64,000 nucleotides of DNA. It comes from 67-14 sp020438345. Its GTDB lineage: Bacteria; Actinomycetota; Thermoleophilia; Solirubrobacterales; 70-9. A program made the position numbers and the translations under genes. Below the pieces are notes generated by a model, which did not search any database, was not told the DNA's origin, and worked only from the letters and a program-made list of their open reading frames with translations. The stretch spans positions 1 to 64,000 of the forward strand of contig CALMSY010000018.1 in the NCBI GenBank assembly GCA_937872475.1. The letters are read 5' to 3'. The stretch's first letter is position 1. Every line of letters starts with the position of its first letter. This document shows positions 1 through 12,107 of this stretch, one piece after another.

Positions 1-93
1 CCGATCCTTTGTACTCATAGACGGGAAAGAGCGCAGGAATCTTCCCTCGGTCGAAATGAACTACGTCGAAGCCGCAGCCCCGGTACCGGATCG

Positions 94-510
94 TCAGGCT
101 TCGAGCAGCAGGGTGACCGGTCCGTCGTTTACGAGCTCGACTTTCATGTCTGCCCCGAAGTTGCCCTTCTTCGCACCGAGCTTCTCGCAGACCAGATCGT
201 AGAGCGGTGCGGCCTCTTCGCCGCCGGCAGCCTCGATCCAGCTGGGGCGATTGCCCTTGCGAACATCGCCGTAGAGGGTGAACTGGCTTATACAGAGGAT
301 CTCGCGTTCGCCGAGCGGCTCGTTCATTTGGCCATCTTCGTCTCCGAAAATGCGGAGTTTCAGCAGCTTTGAGGCAATCTTCTCCGCTGTGACTTCCGTG
401 TCACCCCTCTTGACCCCAAGCAGGACCAGCATTCCGGGGCCGATCCGCGATACGACTTGACCGTCAACCGCGACCGAGGCGCTGGTGACTCGCTGAACGA
501 GGGCACGCAT
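94..510 (-). CDS. dtd: D-aminoacyl-tRNA deacylase
   Basis: Removes D-amino acids (and glycine from tRNA-Ala) mischarged onto tRNA in the cytoplasm. At 138 residues it has normal DTD length. It opens with MRALVQRV, carries the SQFTLYGD motif near residue 76 and ends with NDGPVTL, the C-terminal GPVT motif that with SQFTL forms the active-site pocket. It is the last clear gene of the minus-strand run that begins at mihF, 24 bases after coaBC, so it is probably co-transcribed. Start is the ATG giving the canonical MRALVQR opening. Function is assigned from the family motifs with high certainty. Confidence 0.95.
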   Translation of the reverse strand: MRALVQRVTSASVAVDGQVVSRIGPGMLVLLGVKRGDTEVTAEKIASKLLKLRIFGDEDGQMNEPLGEREILCISQFTLYGDVRKGNRPSWIEAAGGEEAAPLYDLVCEKLGAKKGNFGADMKVELVNDGPVTLLLEA

Positions 511-534
511 CGTTGCTTCGGTCCCGGTTGGGGT

Positions 535-1776
535 TCAGGCTCCGGAGCGGAGCTCGATCGCACGATCGATGATCCGATCCGCGATTTCGGTTTTCGGGGC
601 CTTGGCGATCTCCCGCTCATCGTCGACGGTGACCAGGGTGACGGCGTTTTCGCTCGAATCAAAACCGATCGTCCTGTCAGAGACATCGTTGAGAACGATC
701 AGGTCGGCGCCCTTGCGTTCCAGCTTCTGGCGAGCACGTCCGATGGCATCACCGCCATGCTGGGCGGCGAACCCGACCACAGTCTGCCCTTCGATCCGGT
801 TGGCGGAAAGCCCGGCGAGGATGTCTTCCGTCGGGACCAGGGTCAAGGTGAAATCGCCTCCGGTCCGCGAGAGCTTCTCGTTCGAGGTATCCGAAACGGT
901 GAAATCGGCCGGCGCGGCCGCCATCAGCAGGAGATCGTGGGCGGGGAACAGTTCCCGGCAGGCCTTCGCGAGATCGACTGTTGATTCCACGTTCACACGT
1001 TTCACCCCGGCCGGAGTAGGCAGGTTCACGTTGGCGCAGATCACGGTGACTTCCGCCCCCCGTTTGCGTGCGCGCCCGGCCAGGGCAAGGCCCATGCGGC
1101 CAGATGAACGGTTGCCTATGTAGCGGACCGGATCGATTCCCTCCCGGGTTCCCCCGGCGGTAACTAGAACCCGCAGCCCTTCAAGGTCCCTGATCCGTTC
1201 CTGGTCGAATGCCGCTTCAACCCGCTCCAGAAGCTCCGACGGTTCAGGCAGGCGACCGACCCCGGCTTCACCCTTCGAAGCCAGCCGGCCTTCACCGGGG
1301 TCGATCACTTCCACCCCCTGCTCTTTGAGTCGGGAAAGGTTTGACTGTGTGGCCGCCGCCAGGTACATCCGCTCGTTCATTGCCGGAGCTATCAGGCGGG
1401 GGCCATCGAAGGCGAGGAAGGCAGTGGTGAGGATCGAATCGGCCTGGCCCGCCGCCAGTTTGGCGATCGTGTTTGCCGAGGCAGGGGCAACCAGAAAAAT
1501 ATCTGCCGATTCGGCCACCGCCAGATGGCCGATCGGATCATGCTCCGGCATCTCATCGCCGGGAAAGGCGCCACGCATCGGATCACGCTCGAACTCGGAG
1601 GTGAGGACCGGGGCGCCAAGGATCCCCTCGAAAGTATCCGGCCCGACAAACTTGCGGGCGGAAGCAGTCATCAGCACACGGACCCGGTGCCCGGCCCCGG
1701 TCGCGAGACGGACGAACTCGACTGCCTTATAGGCCGCGATCCCCCCGCTTACACCGAGAAGGATCTTTGCCGACAC
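535..1776 (-). CDS. coaBC: Bifunctional phosphopantothenoylcysteine decarboxylase / phosphopantothenate-cysteine ligase
   Basis: Makes 4-phosphopantetheine from phosphopantothenate and cysteine in coenzyme A synthesis. The N-terminal half is the flavin-dependent CoaC decarboxylase (GVSGGIAAYKA at residues 8-18, PAMNE motif near 130). The C-terminal half is the CoaB ligase (VTAGGTREGIDPVRYIGNRS near 205, and the later GFAAQ segment). At 413 residues it is a full-length fusion. It lies downstream of rpoZ by 37 bases in the gmk-rpoZ-coaBC order typical of actinobacteria. No anomaly seen. Confidence 0.96.
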   Translation of the reverse strand: MSAKILLGVSGGIAAYKAVEFVRLATGAGHRVRVLMTASARKFVGPDTFEGILGAPVLTSEFERDPMRGAFPGDEMPEHDPIGHLAVAESADIFLVAPASANTIAKLAAGQADSILTTAFLAFDGPRLIAPAMNERMYLAAATQSNLSRLKEQGVEVIDPGEGRLASKGEAGVGRLPEPSELLERVEAAFDQERIRDLEGLRVLVTAGGTREGIDPVRYIGNRSSGRMGLALAGRARKRGAEVTVICANVNLPTPAGVKRVNVESTVDLAKACRELFPAHDLLLMAAAPADFTVSDTSNEKLSRTGGDFTLTLVPTEDILAGLSANRIEGQTVVGFAAQHGGDAIGRARQKLERKGADLIVLNDVSDRTIGFDSSENAVTLVTVDDEREIAKAPKTEIADRIIDRAIELRSGA

Positions 1777-1813
1777 GATTTGCTCCGGTTGGGCGTGTTG
1801 CCCGGGAGCCGCT

Positions 1814-2047
1814 CTACGAGCGGTACTCGTACTTGAGCTTGCCGTTCGCCACTTCCTCCAGAGCGAGCGTAAGCGTTCCCTTGCCGGGCTCTACCGGGAC
1901 CATGGGCGGCGGGTAGTCACCATAACCGCCTTCGCTGAGGCTCTGGTAGTAGCTGTTGATCTGGCGGGCCCGACGGGCAGCCAGAACAACCGCAGCGTAA
2001 TGCGAGTCGGAATGCTGGAGAAGATGGTCTACGCGAGGCTTGATCAT
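1814..2047 (-). CDS. rpoZ: RNA polymerase omega subunit
   Basis: Small assembly subunit of RNA polymerase that clamps the beta-prime chain. The 77-residue protein starts MIKPRVDHLLQHSDSHYAAV and contains the conserved AARRARQIN helix (about residues 23-31), followed by the actinobacterial acidic/proline linker and a C-terminal LALEEVANGKLKYEY segment. Its start overlaps the gmk stop by four bases, which suggests translational coupling. Short length is usual for this subunit in actinobacteria. Confidence 0.93.
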   Translation of the reverse strand: MIKPRVDHLLQHSDSHYAAVVLAARRARQINSYYQSLSEGGYGDYPPPMVPVEPGKGTLTLALEEVANGKLKYEYRS

Positions 2048-2625
2048 TGCCCTGATTCTGACAGCTTGGAGCGAACTATGGTTTCGAGCTCGTCCAAAGC
2101 ACGTTCGAGCTCGCTGTTGACCACCTGGTGGTGAAACTCGTTTCGGGCTGCAAGTTCCCCCTCCGCAACCTCAAGCCGACGGGCAATCGCCTCGGGGGAA
2201 TCGGTGCCTCTGCCTTCGAGTCGTTCCTTGAGTGACTCCAAAGCCGGCGGAGCGATGAAAATCTGCACCGCCTCGGGCATCGACTCCGCGATCTGCCTTG
2301 CTCCCTGTACCTCGATTTCGAGCACGACCGGGCTGCCGGCCCCGGTCCGCCGGTCGACTTCGGAGCGCAAGGTCCCGTAGTGATTGCCGCTGTAGGCGGC
2401 ATGCTCAAGAAAATCGCCTGCGTCCACCCGGTCCAGAAATGCCTGTTCTTCAAGGAAGTGATAATCGACCCCTTCCTGCTCACCGGGGCGCGGGGACCTC
2501 GTGGTTGCGGAAGTCGAGATCTCCAGTTCCGGGATCCGGTGCCGAAGCAGCGAAATCAGGCTTCCCTTGCCGACCCCCGAGGGACCGGTGATCACAAAGA
2601 CCTTTGAGGGAGCAGGGCCGGGCAT
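2044..2625 (-). CDS. gmk: Guanylate kinase
   Basis: Phosphorylates GMP to GDP with ATP. The P-loop GPSGVGKGSLI is near residue 13 and the GMP-binding region (TTRSPRPGEQEGVDYHF) near 42, with total length 193 residues as usual for the family. The ATG at 2625 was chosen because it places the conserved KVFVITGPSG strand at the N-terminus; a TTG at 2661 would only add a non-conserved GASGAAGRLDSL-like extension. The gene follows mihF closely, a classic actinobacterial pair, and overlaps rpoZ. Confidence 0.93.
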   Translation of the reverse strand: MPGPAPSKVFVITGPSGVGKGSLISLLRHRIPELEISTSATTRSPRPGEQEGVDYHFLEEQAFLDRVDAGDFLEHAAYSGNHYGTLRSEVDRRTGAGSPVVLEIEVQGARQIAESMPEAVQIFIAPPALESLKERLEGRGTDSPEAIARRLEVAEGELAARNEFHHQVVNSELERALDELETIVRSKLSESGQ

Positions 2626-2675
2626 GAGACTGTCCAGCCTACCTGCGGCGCCGGAGGCCAACCTTCGCCAGGGGA

Positions 2676-3017
2676 TTACCTCTGAAGGAGGCTGACCAGT
2701 TCCTTGCGCTGGCGGTCAGAGAGTCCGCCAATCGTCTTTGCGGGACTGACCTTGCACTGCTTCAGCACCCGGTTCGCTTTGACCCTGCCGTACTTCGGAA
2801 CGGCGAGCAGCATGTCGAAGACTTTGGCGGTCAAAAGGTATTCCGGGGGACCATCAAGGACCTCCGTGATGGTGGTCCTTCCGGCTTTCAGGTCCCGCTT
2901 GAGTTGAGCTCTGGCGGTACGGATGTTGTTGGCCCGCCTGAGCGCATCCATCCTTTGGTCGAGGGACCTTTCCGGGGCTTCGGGGGGGCTGGCTACAGTC
3001 TTCGAAGTCGGAGGCAT
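2676..3017 (-). CDS. mihF: Actinobacterial integration host factor (mIHF)
   Basis: Nucleoid-associated DNA-bending protein specific to actinobacteria, unrelated in fold to proteobacterial IHF. The 113-residue protein has an N-terminal helix rich in Arg/Ala (ALRRANNIRTARAQLKRDLKAG, described here by its start and end) and a C-terminal helix-two-turn-helix stretch with LLAVPKYGRVKANRVL and KTIGGLSDRQR. Its position upstream of gmk is diagnostic. There is no clear ribosome-binding site before the ATG, but a TATACT element lies 11 bases upstream, so the message may be nearly leaderless. Confidence 0.92.
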   Translation of the reverse strand: MPPTSKTVASPPEAPERSLDQRMDALRRANNIRTARAQLKRDLKAGRTTITEVLDGPPEYLLTAKVFDMLLAVPKYGRVKANRVLKQCKVSPAKTIGGLSDRQRKELVSLLQR

Positions 3018-3028
3018 GGAAGGCGGCG

Positions 3029-3034
3029 AGTATA
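3029..3034 (-). promoter_or_regulatory. Candidate -10 element for mihF
   Basis: On the minus strand the hexamer TATACT lies 11 bases before the mihF ATG. A start of transcription about seven bases after it would leave almost no 5' leader, in keeping with the missing ribosome-binding site. The -35 region (CCAACA at 17-base spacing) is poor. The rest of the 166-base pyrD-mihF gap holds a 6-bp stem (AACCTC/GAGGTT at 3101-3117) without a T tract. Confidence 0.4.
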
Positions 3035-3183
3035 GCTATTGCGCCGTCGGCTGTTGGCCCCAAACCCCCGAAAAGCACTGAATTTCGTGAAATCCATCTC
3101 AACCTCGACTTGAGGTTCACATCAAAGGCGGTTTCAGGCGAGTTCGCCAATGCAACACTCGGTCGAATGTGACGCGAGTCAAG

Positions 3184-4122
3184 TCAGGCCAGGGTGACAG
3201 CCTGAGCCTCGGCCAGGGAGCCGAATCCTCTCCTCGCGAGCGCCGCCGGCAGACCCTCGGTGACCGCCGTGCCCGCCTTCGGGTCCCGAAAGTTCTCGGT
3301 CCCGACAGCAATGACTCTTGCACCTGCCAGGATGAACTCAAGCGCGGACTCGGCGTCGGTGATTCCGCCCATCCCGATGATCGGGATTTCGATAGCGGCA
3401 GAGACCGCGCGGACCTGGGCCAAGGCGATTGGCCGTACCGCCGGACCGGACAGGCCACCCGCCCCGGCACCGAGCCAGGGCCGACTCGTCTGTGGGTCGA
3501 TCGCGGCAGCCTTGACGGTGTTGATCATTGAAACAGCGTCGGCGCCTCCTGCCTCGGCGCCCATCGCTACTTCGTGGGGGTTGGCGACGTTCGGGGTCAG
3601 TTTCACGATCAACGGCTTGGCAGTCAGTGGCCTGAGGGCCTTGAGCAGGGCTTCGGTCTCGGCGGGCTGTTCCCCGACGATAAGACCGGAATGGACGTTC
3701 GGGCAGGAGACATTCAGTTCGATCCCATCCACGGCATCCTCGGCCGCGACCCGTTCGACCAAGACCACGAAGTCCTCGATGCAGTCAGCCATGACCGAAA
3801 CGATCAGCGGCACCTCAAGTGAGGCAAGTAACCGGAGGTCACGGTTGACGAAACCATCGAGCCCGGGTCCCGGCAGACCGATCGAATTGATCATTCCCGA
3901 AGGGGTCTCCCAGAGCCGGTACGGGGGATTGCCCGGCCGTGGATTCATGGTGATCGTCTTCGAGACGTAGCAATCGAAGGGGAACTCGTCGATCAGCACA
4001 TCACCGAATACCTGCCGGGCAGCCAGAACATCAAAGGTCCCGGAACCGTTCAGGACCGGTCCGTCCAGAGGGATACCGCAAATCTCCGTAGCCAATGCTC
4101 CCCGGTCAGGCGGATCAGCCAT
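3184..4122 (-). CDS. pyrD: Dihydroorotate dehydrogenase, class 1B catalytic subunit
   Basis: Oxidises dihydroorotate to orotate, passing electrons through FMN to the PyrK subunit and NAD+. The 312-residue chain has LNGSGTFD near the N-terminus, the catalytic cysteine in ELNVSCPN near residue 142, and the FMN phosphate-binding strands (IGMGGITDA and AVGTEN). Cysteine rather than serine as base, plus the pyrK gene directly upstream and overlapping by 8 bases, places it in class 1B. It is the last recognisable pyrimidine gene of the operon; the gene normally expected next, pyrF, is not here. Confidence 0.95.
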   Translation of the reverse strand: MADPPDRGALATEICGIPLDGPVLNGSGTFDVLAARQVFGDVLIDEFPFDCYVSKTITMNPRPGNPPYRLWETPSGMINSIGLPGPGLDGFVNRDLRLLASLEVPLIVSVMADCIEDFVVLVERVAAEDAVDGIELNVSCPNVHSGLIVGEQPAETEALLKALRPLTAKPLIVKLTPNVANPHEVAMGAEAGGADAVSMINTVKAAAIDPQTSRPWLGAGAGGLSGPAVRPIALAQVRAVSAAIEIPIIGMGGITDAESALEFILAGARVIAVGTENFRDPKAGTAVTEGLPAALARRGFGSLAEAQAVTLA

Positions 4123-4955
4123 CGTCTGACTCTCCCGCCAACGCCGTGGCGATCTCGTCTCCGCGCACTACCGGGCCGTCGATGCACAGCCGCAGATACC
4201 CCCCGCCGGCCTTGGGAACGGCGCATCCGAAACAGGCCCCGTAGCCGCAGGCCATCGGTGATTCAAGTGCCAGCTCGACGGGAATGGCCCGATCGAGACA
4301 GATCCGGCGCACGGCTTCGAGCATCGCCGGCGGTCCGCAGGAATAGACCGCAGCGGTTGCCGAGTCGTCACCTTCAAGCAGTTGGAGAAGCAGGTCGGTC
4401 ACATATCCCTTGTGACCGGAGCTCCCATCCTCGAAGGCCAGCCGGGTTTCTTCACAGCCAAAGAACTCACCGACCCCGCCGGAATGGGCCCGGTCCCGGA
4501 AACCGAGGAGGGTTCTGGAGGGTATCCCCCGTTCGACCAGCTCTCGCCTCAGAACCGCCATCGGCGCTATGCCGATACCGCCGCCGACCAGAATCGCCCC
4601 TGCCGCCTGCGGATTGAGTTCCCGCGGGTAGCTGAACTGGCCGCCGAAAGGCCCGGCTACCCAGCATGTCTGACCCGGCATCATCGCGGCAAGCTTCATC
4701 GTGCCAGGCCCGACTTCATCGATCAGAAAATCGAGCCGGTACCCACCCGCCGGTTCCCGGTCGTAGCGGGCATGCGATATCGCCCGCGGCAGGTAGGGTC
4801 GGCCGCTCTCGCCCGCCCAGCTTCCGGCCGAAGCGAGCATGTAGAACTGACCGGGCTCCGGCTGCGGGCCTTCCCGGTCGATCAGGGAGAAAACCCGGTA
4901 TCCGCCGTCGGCCCGCGATGCGGTGACTTCACAAAGACGACGCCCGAATGGAGCC

Positions 4956-4966
<11 letters not shown>
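4115..4966 (-). CDS. pyrK: Dihydroorotate dehydrogenase electron transfer subunit
   Basis: FAD and 2Fe-2S subunit that carries electrons from PyrD to NAD+. The N-terminal FAD domain includes GRPYLPRAISHA, the central NAD-binding domain starts ILVGGGIGIAPM, and the C-terminal iron-sulfur ligands lie in CGYGACFGC followed by LRLC. The ATG at 4966 was preferred over an in-frame ATG at 5008 because AGGA sits six bases before it and the overlap with carB is then only 11 bases. It overlaps pyrD by 8 bases. Confidence 0.93.
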
Positions 4967-8033
<3,067 letters not shown>

Positions 8034-8040
8034 CGAGGAT

Positions 8041-9168
8041 CTAGCCAACCCTTGCGAGGTCCAGGAAACGGTCGAAAAGATGGCGGGAATCCCGCGGCCC
8101 CGGCCCGGCCTCGGGATGATGCTGGACAGTCATGGCTTTTGCTTCCGGCAGCCTGAGACCTTCGACCGTGCGGTCATAGAGGTTGATATGGGACAGCACC
8201 GCATCACCGTGTTCTGTCTTCCATCGAACCGGCTCATCCTGCTCGATGGTTTCCGATCCGCCAGGTCCAAGGACCGCGAAGCCATGGTTCTGGGAAGTAA
8301 TCTCGATCACCCCGGTTTCGAGATCTTTGACCGGGTGGTTTGAACCACGATGGCCGAAGGGCAGTTTGAAAGTCCCAAGCCCGACCGCCCGGCAAAGCAG
8401 CTGGTGGCCGAGGCAAATCCCGACCATCGGCTTTTTGCCGATCAGCTCACGGATGGTGTCGGTGACAGCGGAAACTGCCGCTGGATCACCGGGGCCGTTG
8501 GCAAGGAACAACAGGTCGGGCTGGCGGGCCATGACCTCATCCGCGCCAGTCAGACAAGGCAGCAGGGTAACCCGGCAGTCACGCTCCAGAAACTGGTTCA
8601 CGATTGACGATTTGATTCCCGTGTCGAGCGCGACGACATGAGGGCCGTTTCCGTCATGTTCGATCGGGGACCCGGGGCTGACTCTGGAAGCGAAGTCGGA
8701 GCCCGCCATCGTGGGCTCGCCTTCAATCATGCCCATCGCTTCTTCGACGGAGATCCCGGCCTCGAATATCCCGCCCCGCATCGCCCCACGGTCCCGGATC
8801 TGCCGCACCAAAGCCCGGGTGTTCACACCGGTGATCGCCCAGACCCCGTTCGACTGAAGCCAGTCGAGCCAGCCGCCCTCCGCGGTGGCAGCGTCCGCGT
8901 TGTTTCCGGCCTCACGCATGATCACTCCGCGAGCATGGGCCAGCCCGGATTCCATCGCCTGTGCCGACACCCCGTAATTACCGACCATCGGATACGTGAA
9001 GGTGATGATCTGGCCTGCGTAGGAAGGATCGGTGACCGCTTCCTGATAGCCGGTCATCGCGGTATTGAAAACCACTTCACCCACCCCGCCCTGCGCCGTT
9101 CCACAAAGTTGCCCTTCAAAACGGCTGCCGTCCTCAAGGAGGACGTATCCGGGATTCAACTCGCTCAT
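8041..9168 (-). CDS. carA: Carbamoyl-phosphate synthase small subunit (glutaminase)
   Basis: Releases ammonia from glutamine and channels it to CarB. The N-terminal CarA domain (YVLLEDGSRFEGQLCG, FNTAMTGYQE) is followed by a class I glutamine amidotransferase domain with the nucleophile in GICLGHQLL near residue 246 and the histidine/glutamate pair in QHHPEAGPGP near 350. Length 375 residues is normal. Overlaps pyrC by four bases (ATGA). Confidence 0.96.
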   Translation of the reverse strand: MSELNPGYVLLEDGSRFEGQLCGTAQGGVGEVVFNTAMTGYQEAVTDPSYAGQIITFTYPMVGNYGVSAQAMESGLAHARGVIMREAGNNADAATAEGGWLDWLQSNGVWAITGVNTRALVRQIRDRGAMRGGIFEAGISVEEAMGMIEGEPTMAGSDFASRVSPGSPIEHDGNGPHVVALDTGIKSSIVNQFLERDCRVTLLPCLTGADEVMARQPDLLFLANGPGDPAAVSAVTDTIRELIGKKPMVGICLGHQLLCRAVGLGTFKLPFGHRGSNHPVKDLETGVIEITSQNHGFAVLGPGGSETIEQDEPVRWKTEHGDAVLSHINLYDRTVEGLRLPEAKAMTVQHHPEAGPGPRDSRHLFDRFLDLARVG

Positions 9169-10559
9169 GCGACGCCCAGACTGAAGGATCGCAGCCGGTA
9201 GGCGACCTGGCCGTCAGCCAGAGTTACCAATACCCGGCCGTGAAGGGTCTCGCCAGCACACCAGGAGTTCAACGAACGGCTTTCATAACCGTCCTCTCCG
9301 ACCACCCATTCCGCTTCCAGATCAATCAGACAGAGGTTGGCCCTGCTTCCTTCGGTCAGAGTGAAGGGTTCGATACCGAACGGCCCGCCACCACAACCGA
9401 GTTTTTCGACCAGCAGCCCGAGGCTTATCCGGCCGGGAAGCACCAGACTGGTGTAGACCGAGGCAAAGGCGGTTTCGAGCCCGGTCACGCCCATGTTCGC
9501 GGCTTCAAACGGGACTTCCTTTTCATGCACCGCGTGGGGTGCGTGATCAGTGGCAATGCAGTCAATCGTGCCATCAACAAGAGCATCGATCAGAGCCTGA
9601 CGATCGGCTTCGGTCCTGAGAGGCGGGTTCATCTTGTGCTTCGAGGCATCGAGGTCACGCACGGCTTCATCGGTCAGGCAAAGATGATGCGGAGTCACTT
9701 CGCAGGTGATGTCCACCCCGTTTGCCTTTGCCTGCCTGACCTGTTCAATCGACTCGACCGCGGAAAGGTGCTGGATCTGGATCGCCCCGCCTTCGTAGCC
9801 GGCGATTGCGGCATCACGCCCGATCATTGTCGATTCGGAGATCGAAGGCACCCCACGCAACCCGAGTTCGCTGGAAACGACCCCTTCGTTCATCACGCCT
9901 TTGCCTGACAGCCCGGGATCCTCTTCATGTAGTGCGATACGGCCGCCGGTCATGGCCTGGTACTGGAGCGCCCTGCGTAGGATGCGCGAACTGGCAATCG
10001 GCAGGCCGTCGTCGGTGAATGCCACCGCACCGGCCTGCCTGAGTTCAGCCATATCGGTCAGCTCCGTGCCCTTCATGTCCCGGGTCACGGTCGCCGTGAA
10101 ACCCACCGGCACCGAAGCGACCCGGGCCGCACGGTCCCTCAGGGCCTCGATTTGCTCCGGGGCTGAAACCGGCGGCACGGTGTTGGCCATTGCGATCACC
10201 CCGGCAAAACCCCCCGCCGCGGCCGACCTGGTCCCGGTTTCAAGGTCTTCCTTGTATTCCTGCCCCGGAGTCCGGAAATGAACGTGAGGGTCAAAGAAAG
10301 CCGGGAAAACATACAGGCCCTCGGCCTCGATCACTTCAGTGCCTTCTCCTGCCTCGATCACGCCGGGATCGGCGATTCGGGAAATCGTCCCGGATTCGAC
10401 CAGCAGGTCATGTGGGCCTTCGATCCCCGACACCGGATCAAGTAGCTCCGCCCCGCGGATCAGGACGCTTGCTTCCGGTCCTTCTCTCTGGACCAGCGGA
10501 TCGGGCAAGGCCGCGCTCTTGTCGCTTTCGTCGGGCAGACCATCGATCACTTCGTTCAT
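9165..10559 (-). CDS. pyrC: Dihydroorotase
   Basis: Cyclises carbamoyl aspartate to dihydroorotate. It is a class I amidohydrolase: the zinc-binding DPHVHFR motif lies near residue 88, a second histidine pair in QIQHLSAVE and TPHHLCL, and the catalytic aspartate in ATDHAPHA near 340. An N-terminal extension of about 28 residues (rich in Asp/Ser) precedes the conserved LIRGAELLDP strand; an internal start cannot be excluded, but the ATG overlapping the pyrB stop by four bases is well placed for coupling. Confidence 0.94.
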   Translation of the reverse strand: MNEVIDGLPDESDKSAALPDPLVQREGPEASVLIRGAELLDPVSGIEGPHDLLVESGTISRIADPGVIEAGEGTEVIEAEGLYVFPAFFDPHVHFRTPGQEYKEDLETGTRSAAAGGFAGVIAMANTVPPVSAPEQIEALRDRAARVASVPVGFTATVTRDMKGTELTDMAELRQAGAVAFTDDGLPIASSRILRRALQYQAMTGGRIALHEEDPGLSGKGVMNEGVVSSELGLRGVPSISESTMIGRDAAIAGYEGGAIQIQHLSAVESIEQVRQAKANGVDITCEVTPHHLCLTDEAVRDLDASKHKMNPPLRTEADRQALIDALVDGTIDCIATDHAPHAVHEKEVPFEAANMGVTGLETAFASVYTSLVLPGRISLGLLVEKLGCGGGPFGIEPFTLTEGSRANLCLIDLEAEWVVGEDGYESRSLNSWCAGETLHGRVLVTLADGQVAYRLRSFSLGVA

Positions 10560-11503
10560 GCGGGCTCTCCGATCGGCACCGGAGCCTGGTCCATTTCCCG
10601 CGAGTCCCCACCCCGCGCGAGCAACTCAAAGAGGATCGCCATTCGCACCGCAAGGCCGGAAGCCACCTGGTCGCTGATCAGGCTGCGATCGGAGTCGATC
10701 ACGTCACCGCCGATTTCGATTCCCCGGTTCACGGGTCCCGGATGCATGACCAGTTGACGGGGATTCAGCCTCCGCGCATTCACCTGGAAGAGCCGGGCAT
10801 ATTCGCGAATCGAGGGCACGAAGCTCTCTTCCATTCGTTCCCGCTGCATGCGGAGCAGGTAGACCACATCGGCCTCCTCGATCCCGTCCAGCGAATAGTG
10901 AACCTTGCATCCGGTCGCTTCGATACCGCGGGGAATCAGGGTCGGCGGCCCGGCAATAGTCACCTCGGCTCCCATCATTGAAAACGCCTGGATATTCGAC
11001 CGGGCAACCCGGCTGTGAAGCACATCCCCGACGATCCAGATTTTCTTCCCTTCGACCGAACCGATCCGTTGCCTGAGGGCAAAAAGGTCGAGCAGAGCCT
11101 GACTTGGATGCTGATGCATCCCGTCCCCCGCGTTGACAACCGCGGCGTCAACCCAGTCGGTCAGCATCTGCGCCGCCCCGGCCTGCGGGTGGCGGATCAC
11201 GATCGCGGCCGGGTCATAGGCAGAAAGCGTTTCGACCGTGTCCTTCAGGGACTCGCCTTTTTCGACCGATGAACCCGAAGCCTTGACTGAAACCACATCG
11301 GCCGAAAGCCGCTTCGCTGCGAGCTCGAACGACGAAGAGGTCCGGGTGCTCGCTTCGTAAAAGAGAGTGACAACGGTGCGGCCTCTCAGGGCAGGCACTT
11401 TCTTGATGTCCCGCTTCGACACTTCCGCGAAGCTCTCCGCCCGGTCAAGAAGAGCATCGATCCCGACCGGGTCGAGATCTTCGATGCCGAGCAGGTGCTT
11501 CAT
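10556..11503 (-). CDS. pyrB: Aspartate carbamoyltransferase catalytic subunit
   Basis: Joins carbamoyl phosphate and aspartate, the committed step of pyrimidine synthesis. The carbamoyl-phosphate loop FYEASTRTSSSFE is near residue 50 and the HPQAG / GDGMHQHPSQALLD segment near 105-140. Length 315 residues is normal. No pyrI regulatory-chain gene is present, in keeping with the Bacillus/actinobacterial type regulated by PyrR. Four-base overlaps join it to pyrR and pyrC. Confidence 0.96.
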   Translation of the reverse strand: MKHLLGIEDLDPVGIDALLDRAESFAEVSKRDIKKVPALRGRTVVTLFYEASTRTSSSFELAAKRLSADVVSVKASGSSVEKGESLKDTVETLSAYDPAAIVIRHPQAGAAQMLTDWVDAAVVNAGDGMHQHPSQALLDLFALRQRIGSVEGKKIWIVGDVLHSRVARSNIQAFSMMGAEVTIAGPPTLIPRGIEATGCKVHYSLDGIEEADVVYLLRMQRERMEESFVPSIREYARLFQVNARRLNPRQLVMHPGPVNRGIEIGGDVIDSDRSLISDQVASGLAVRMAILFELLARGGDSREMDQAPVPIGEPA

Positions 11504-12060
11504 TCGACCACCTCAACCGGCGAGAGGATCGCGACCCCATCCTCTCCGTCGGCTTCCTTGAGCCGGACGGACACCTGCTCGGACCTCGAGGTAGGCAGGT
11601 TCTTGCCGACATAGTCAGGCCGGATCGGTACTTCCCGATGGCCGCGGTCGCAGAGAACCGCCAGTTGAATCCGTCCCGGCCGACCGAAATCGAAGAGGGT
11701 TTCGATCGCCGCCCGGACGGTTCGACCGGTGAAGAGGACATCGTCGACCAGGACGACTGTCCGGTTCTCAAGTGGAAAATCGAGCCTGGTCGCGTGGACG
11801 ACCGGTTGGTAGTCCGGGCCGCGGATCCCGATGTCATCCCGGTAGAAAGAGATGTCGATCTCGCCAAGAGGAGGAGTACTGCCGGTCAGGCCCCCGATCA
11901 TTGCCGCGAGACGTCCGGCGAGGTGTACGCCGCCGGTATGAATACCGACAACCACGAGTTCCGAGATGTCGGGGTTCTTCTCGACAATCTCGTGGGCGAT
12001 GCGACGGAGCGTGCGCTCGACGTCGTTTGCTTCCAGCACAACCTTCTCGTTCAAAGTCAC
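11500..12060 (-). CDS. pyrR: PyrR regulator / uracil phosphoribosyltransferase
   Basis: UMP-sensing RNA-binding protein with weak uracil phosphoribosyltransferase activity that represses the pyr operon in Gram-positive bacteria. The PRPP loop VVLVDDVLFTGRT is near residue 101 and the N-terminal EANDVERTLRRIAHEIVEKN helix is typical. The start is a GTG at 12060. The leader before it is short (under 90 bases to the rnz stop), leaving little room for a classical attenuator; in actinobacteria PyrR usually acts near the first ribosome-binding site instead. Confidence 0.94.
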   Translation of the reverse strand: MTLNEKVVLEANDVERTLRRIAHEIVEKNPDISELVVVGIHTGGVHLAGRLAAMIGGLTGSTPPLGEIDISFYRDDIGIRGPDYQPVVHATRLDFPLENRTVVLVDDVLFTGRTVRAAIETLFDFGRPGRIQLAVLCDRGHREVPIRPDYVGKNLPTSRSEQVSVRLKEADGEDGVAILSPVEVVE

Positions 12061-12101
12061 CTTCCCGGCCTCACAGGACCGTCATTAAAGGAACGAGCAT
12101 G

Positions 12102-12107
12102 AAGATA
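12102..12107 (-). promoter_or_regulatory. Candidate -10 element for the pyr operon
   Basis: TATCTT, preceded by TGC to give an extended -10 form, lies about 42 bases before the pyrR GTG in the only non-coding gap upstream of the operon. No good -35 is visible. Assignment rests on position and one hexamer only. Confidence 0.3.

Noticed and set aside
1..99. Possible partial gene on the minus strand at the left edge (reads IRYRGCGFDVV then HFDRGKIPALF)
   Set aside because: Open to the edge but has no start codon other than CTG, overlaps the dtd stop and has no family resemblance; too short to support.
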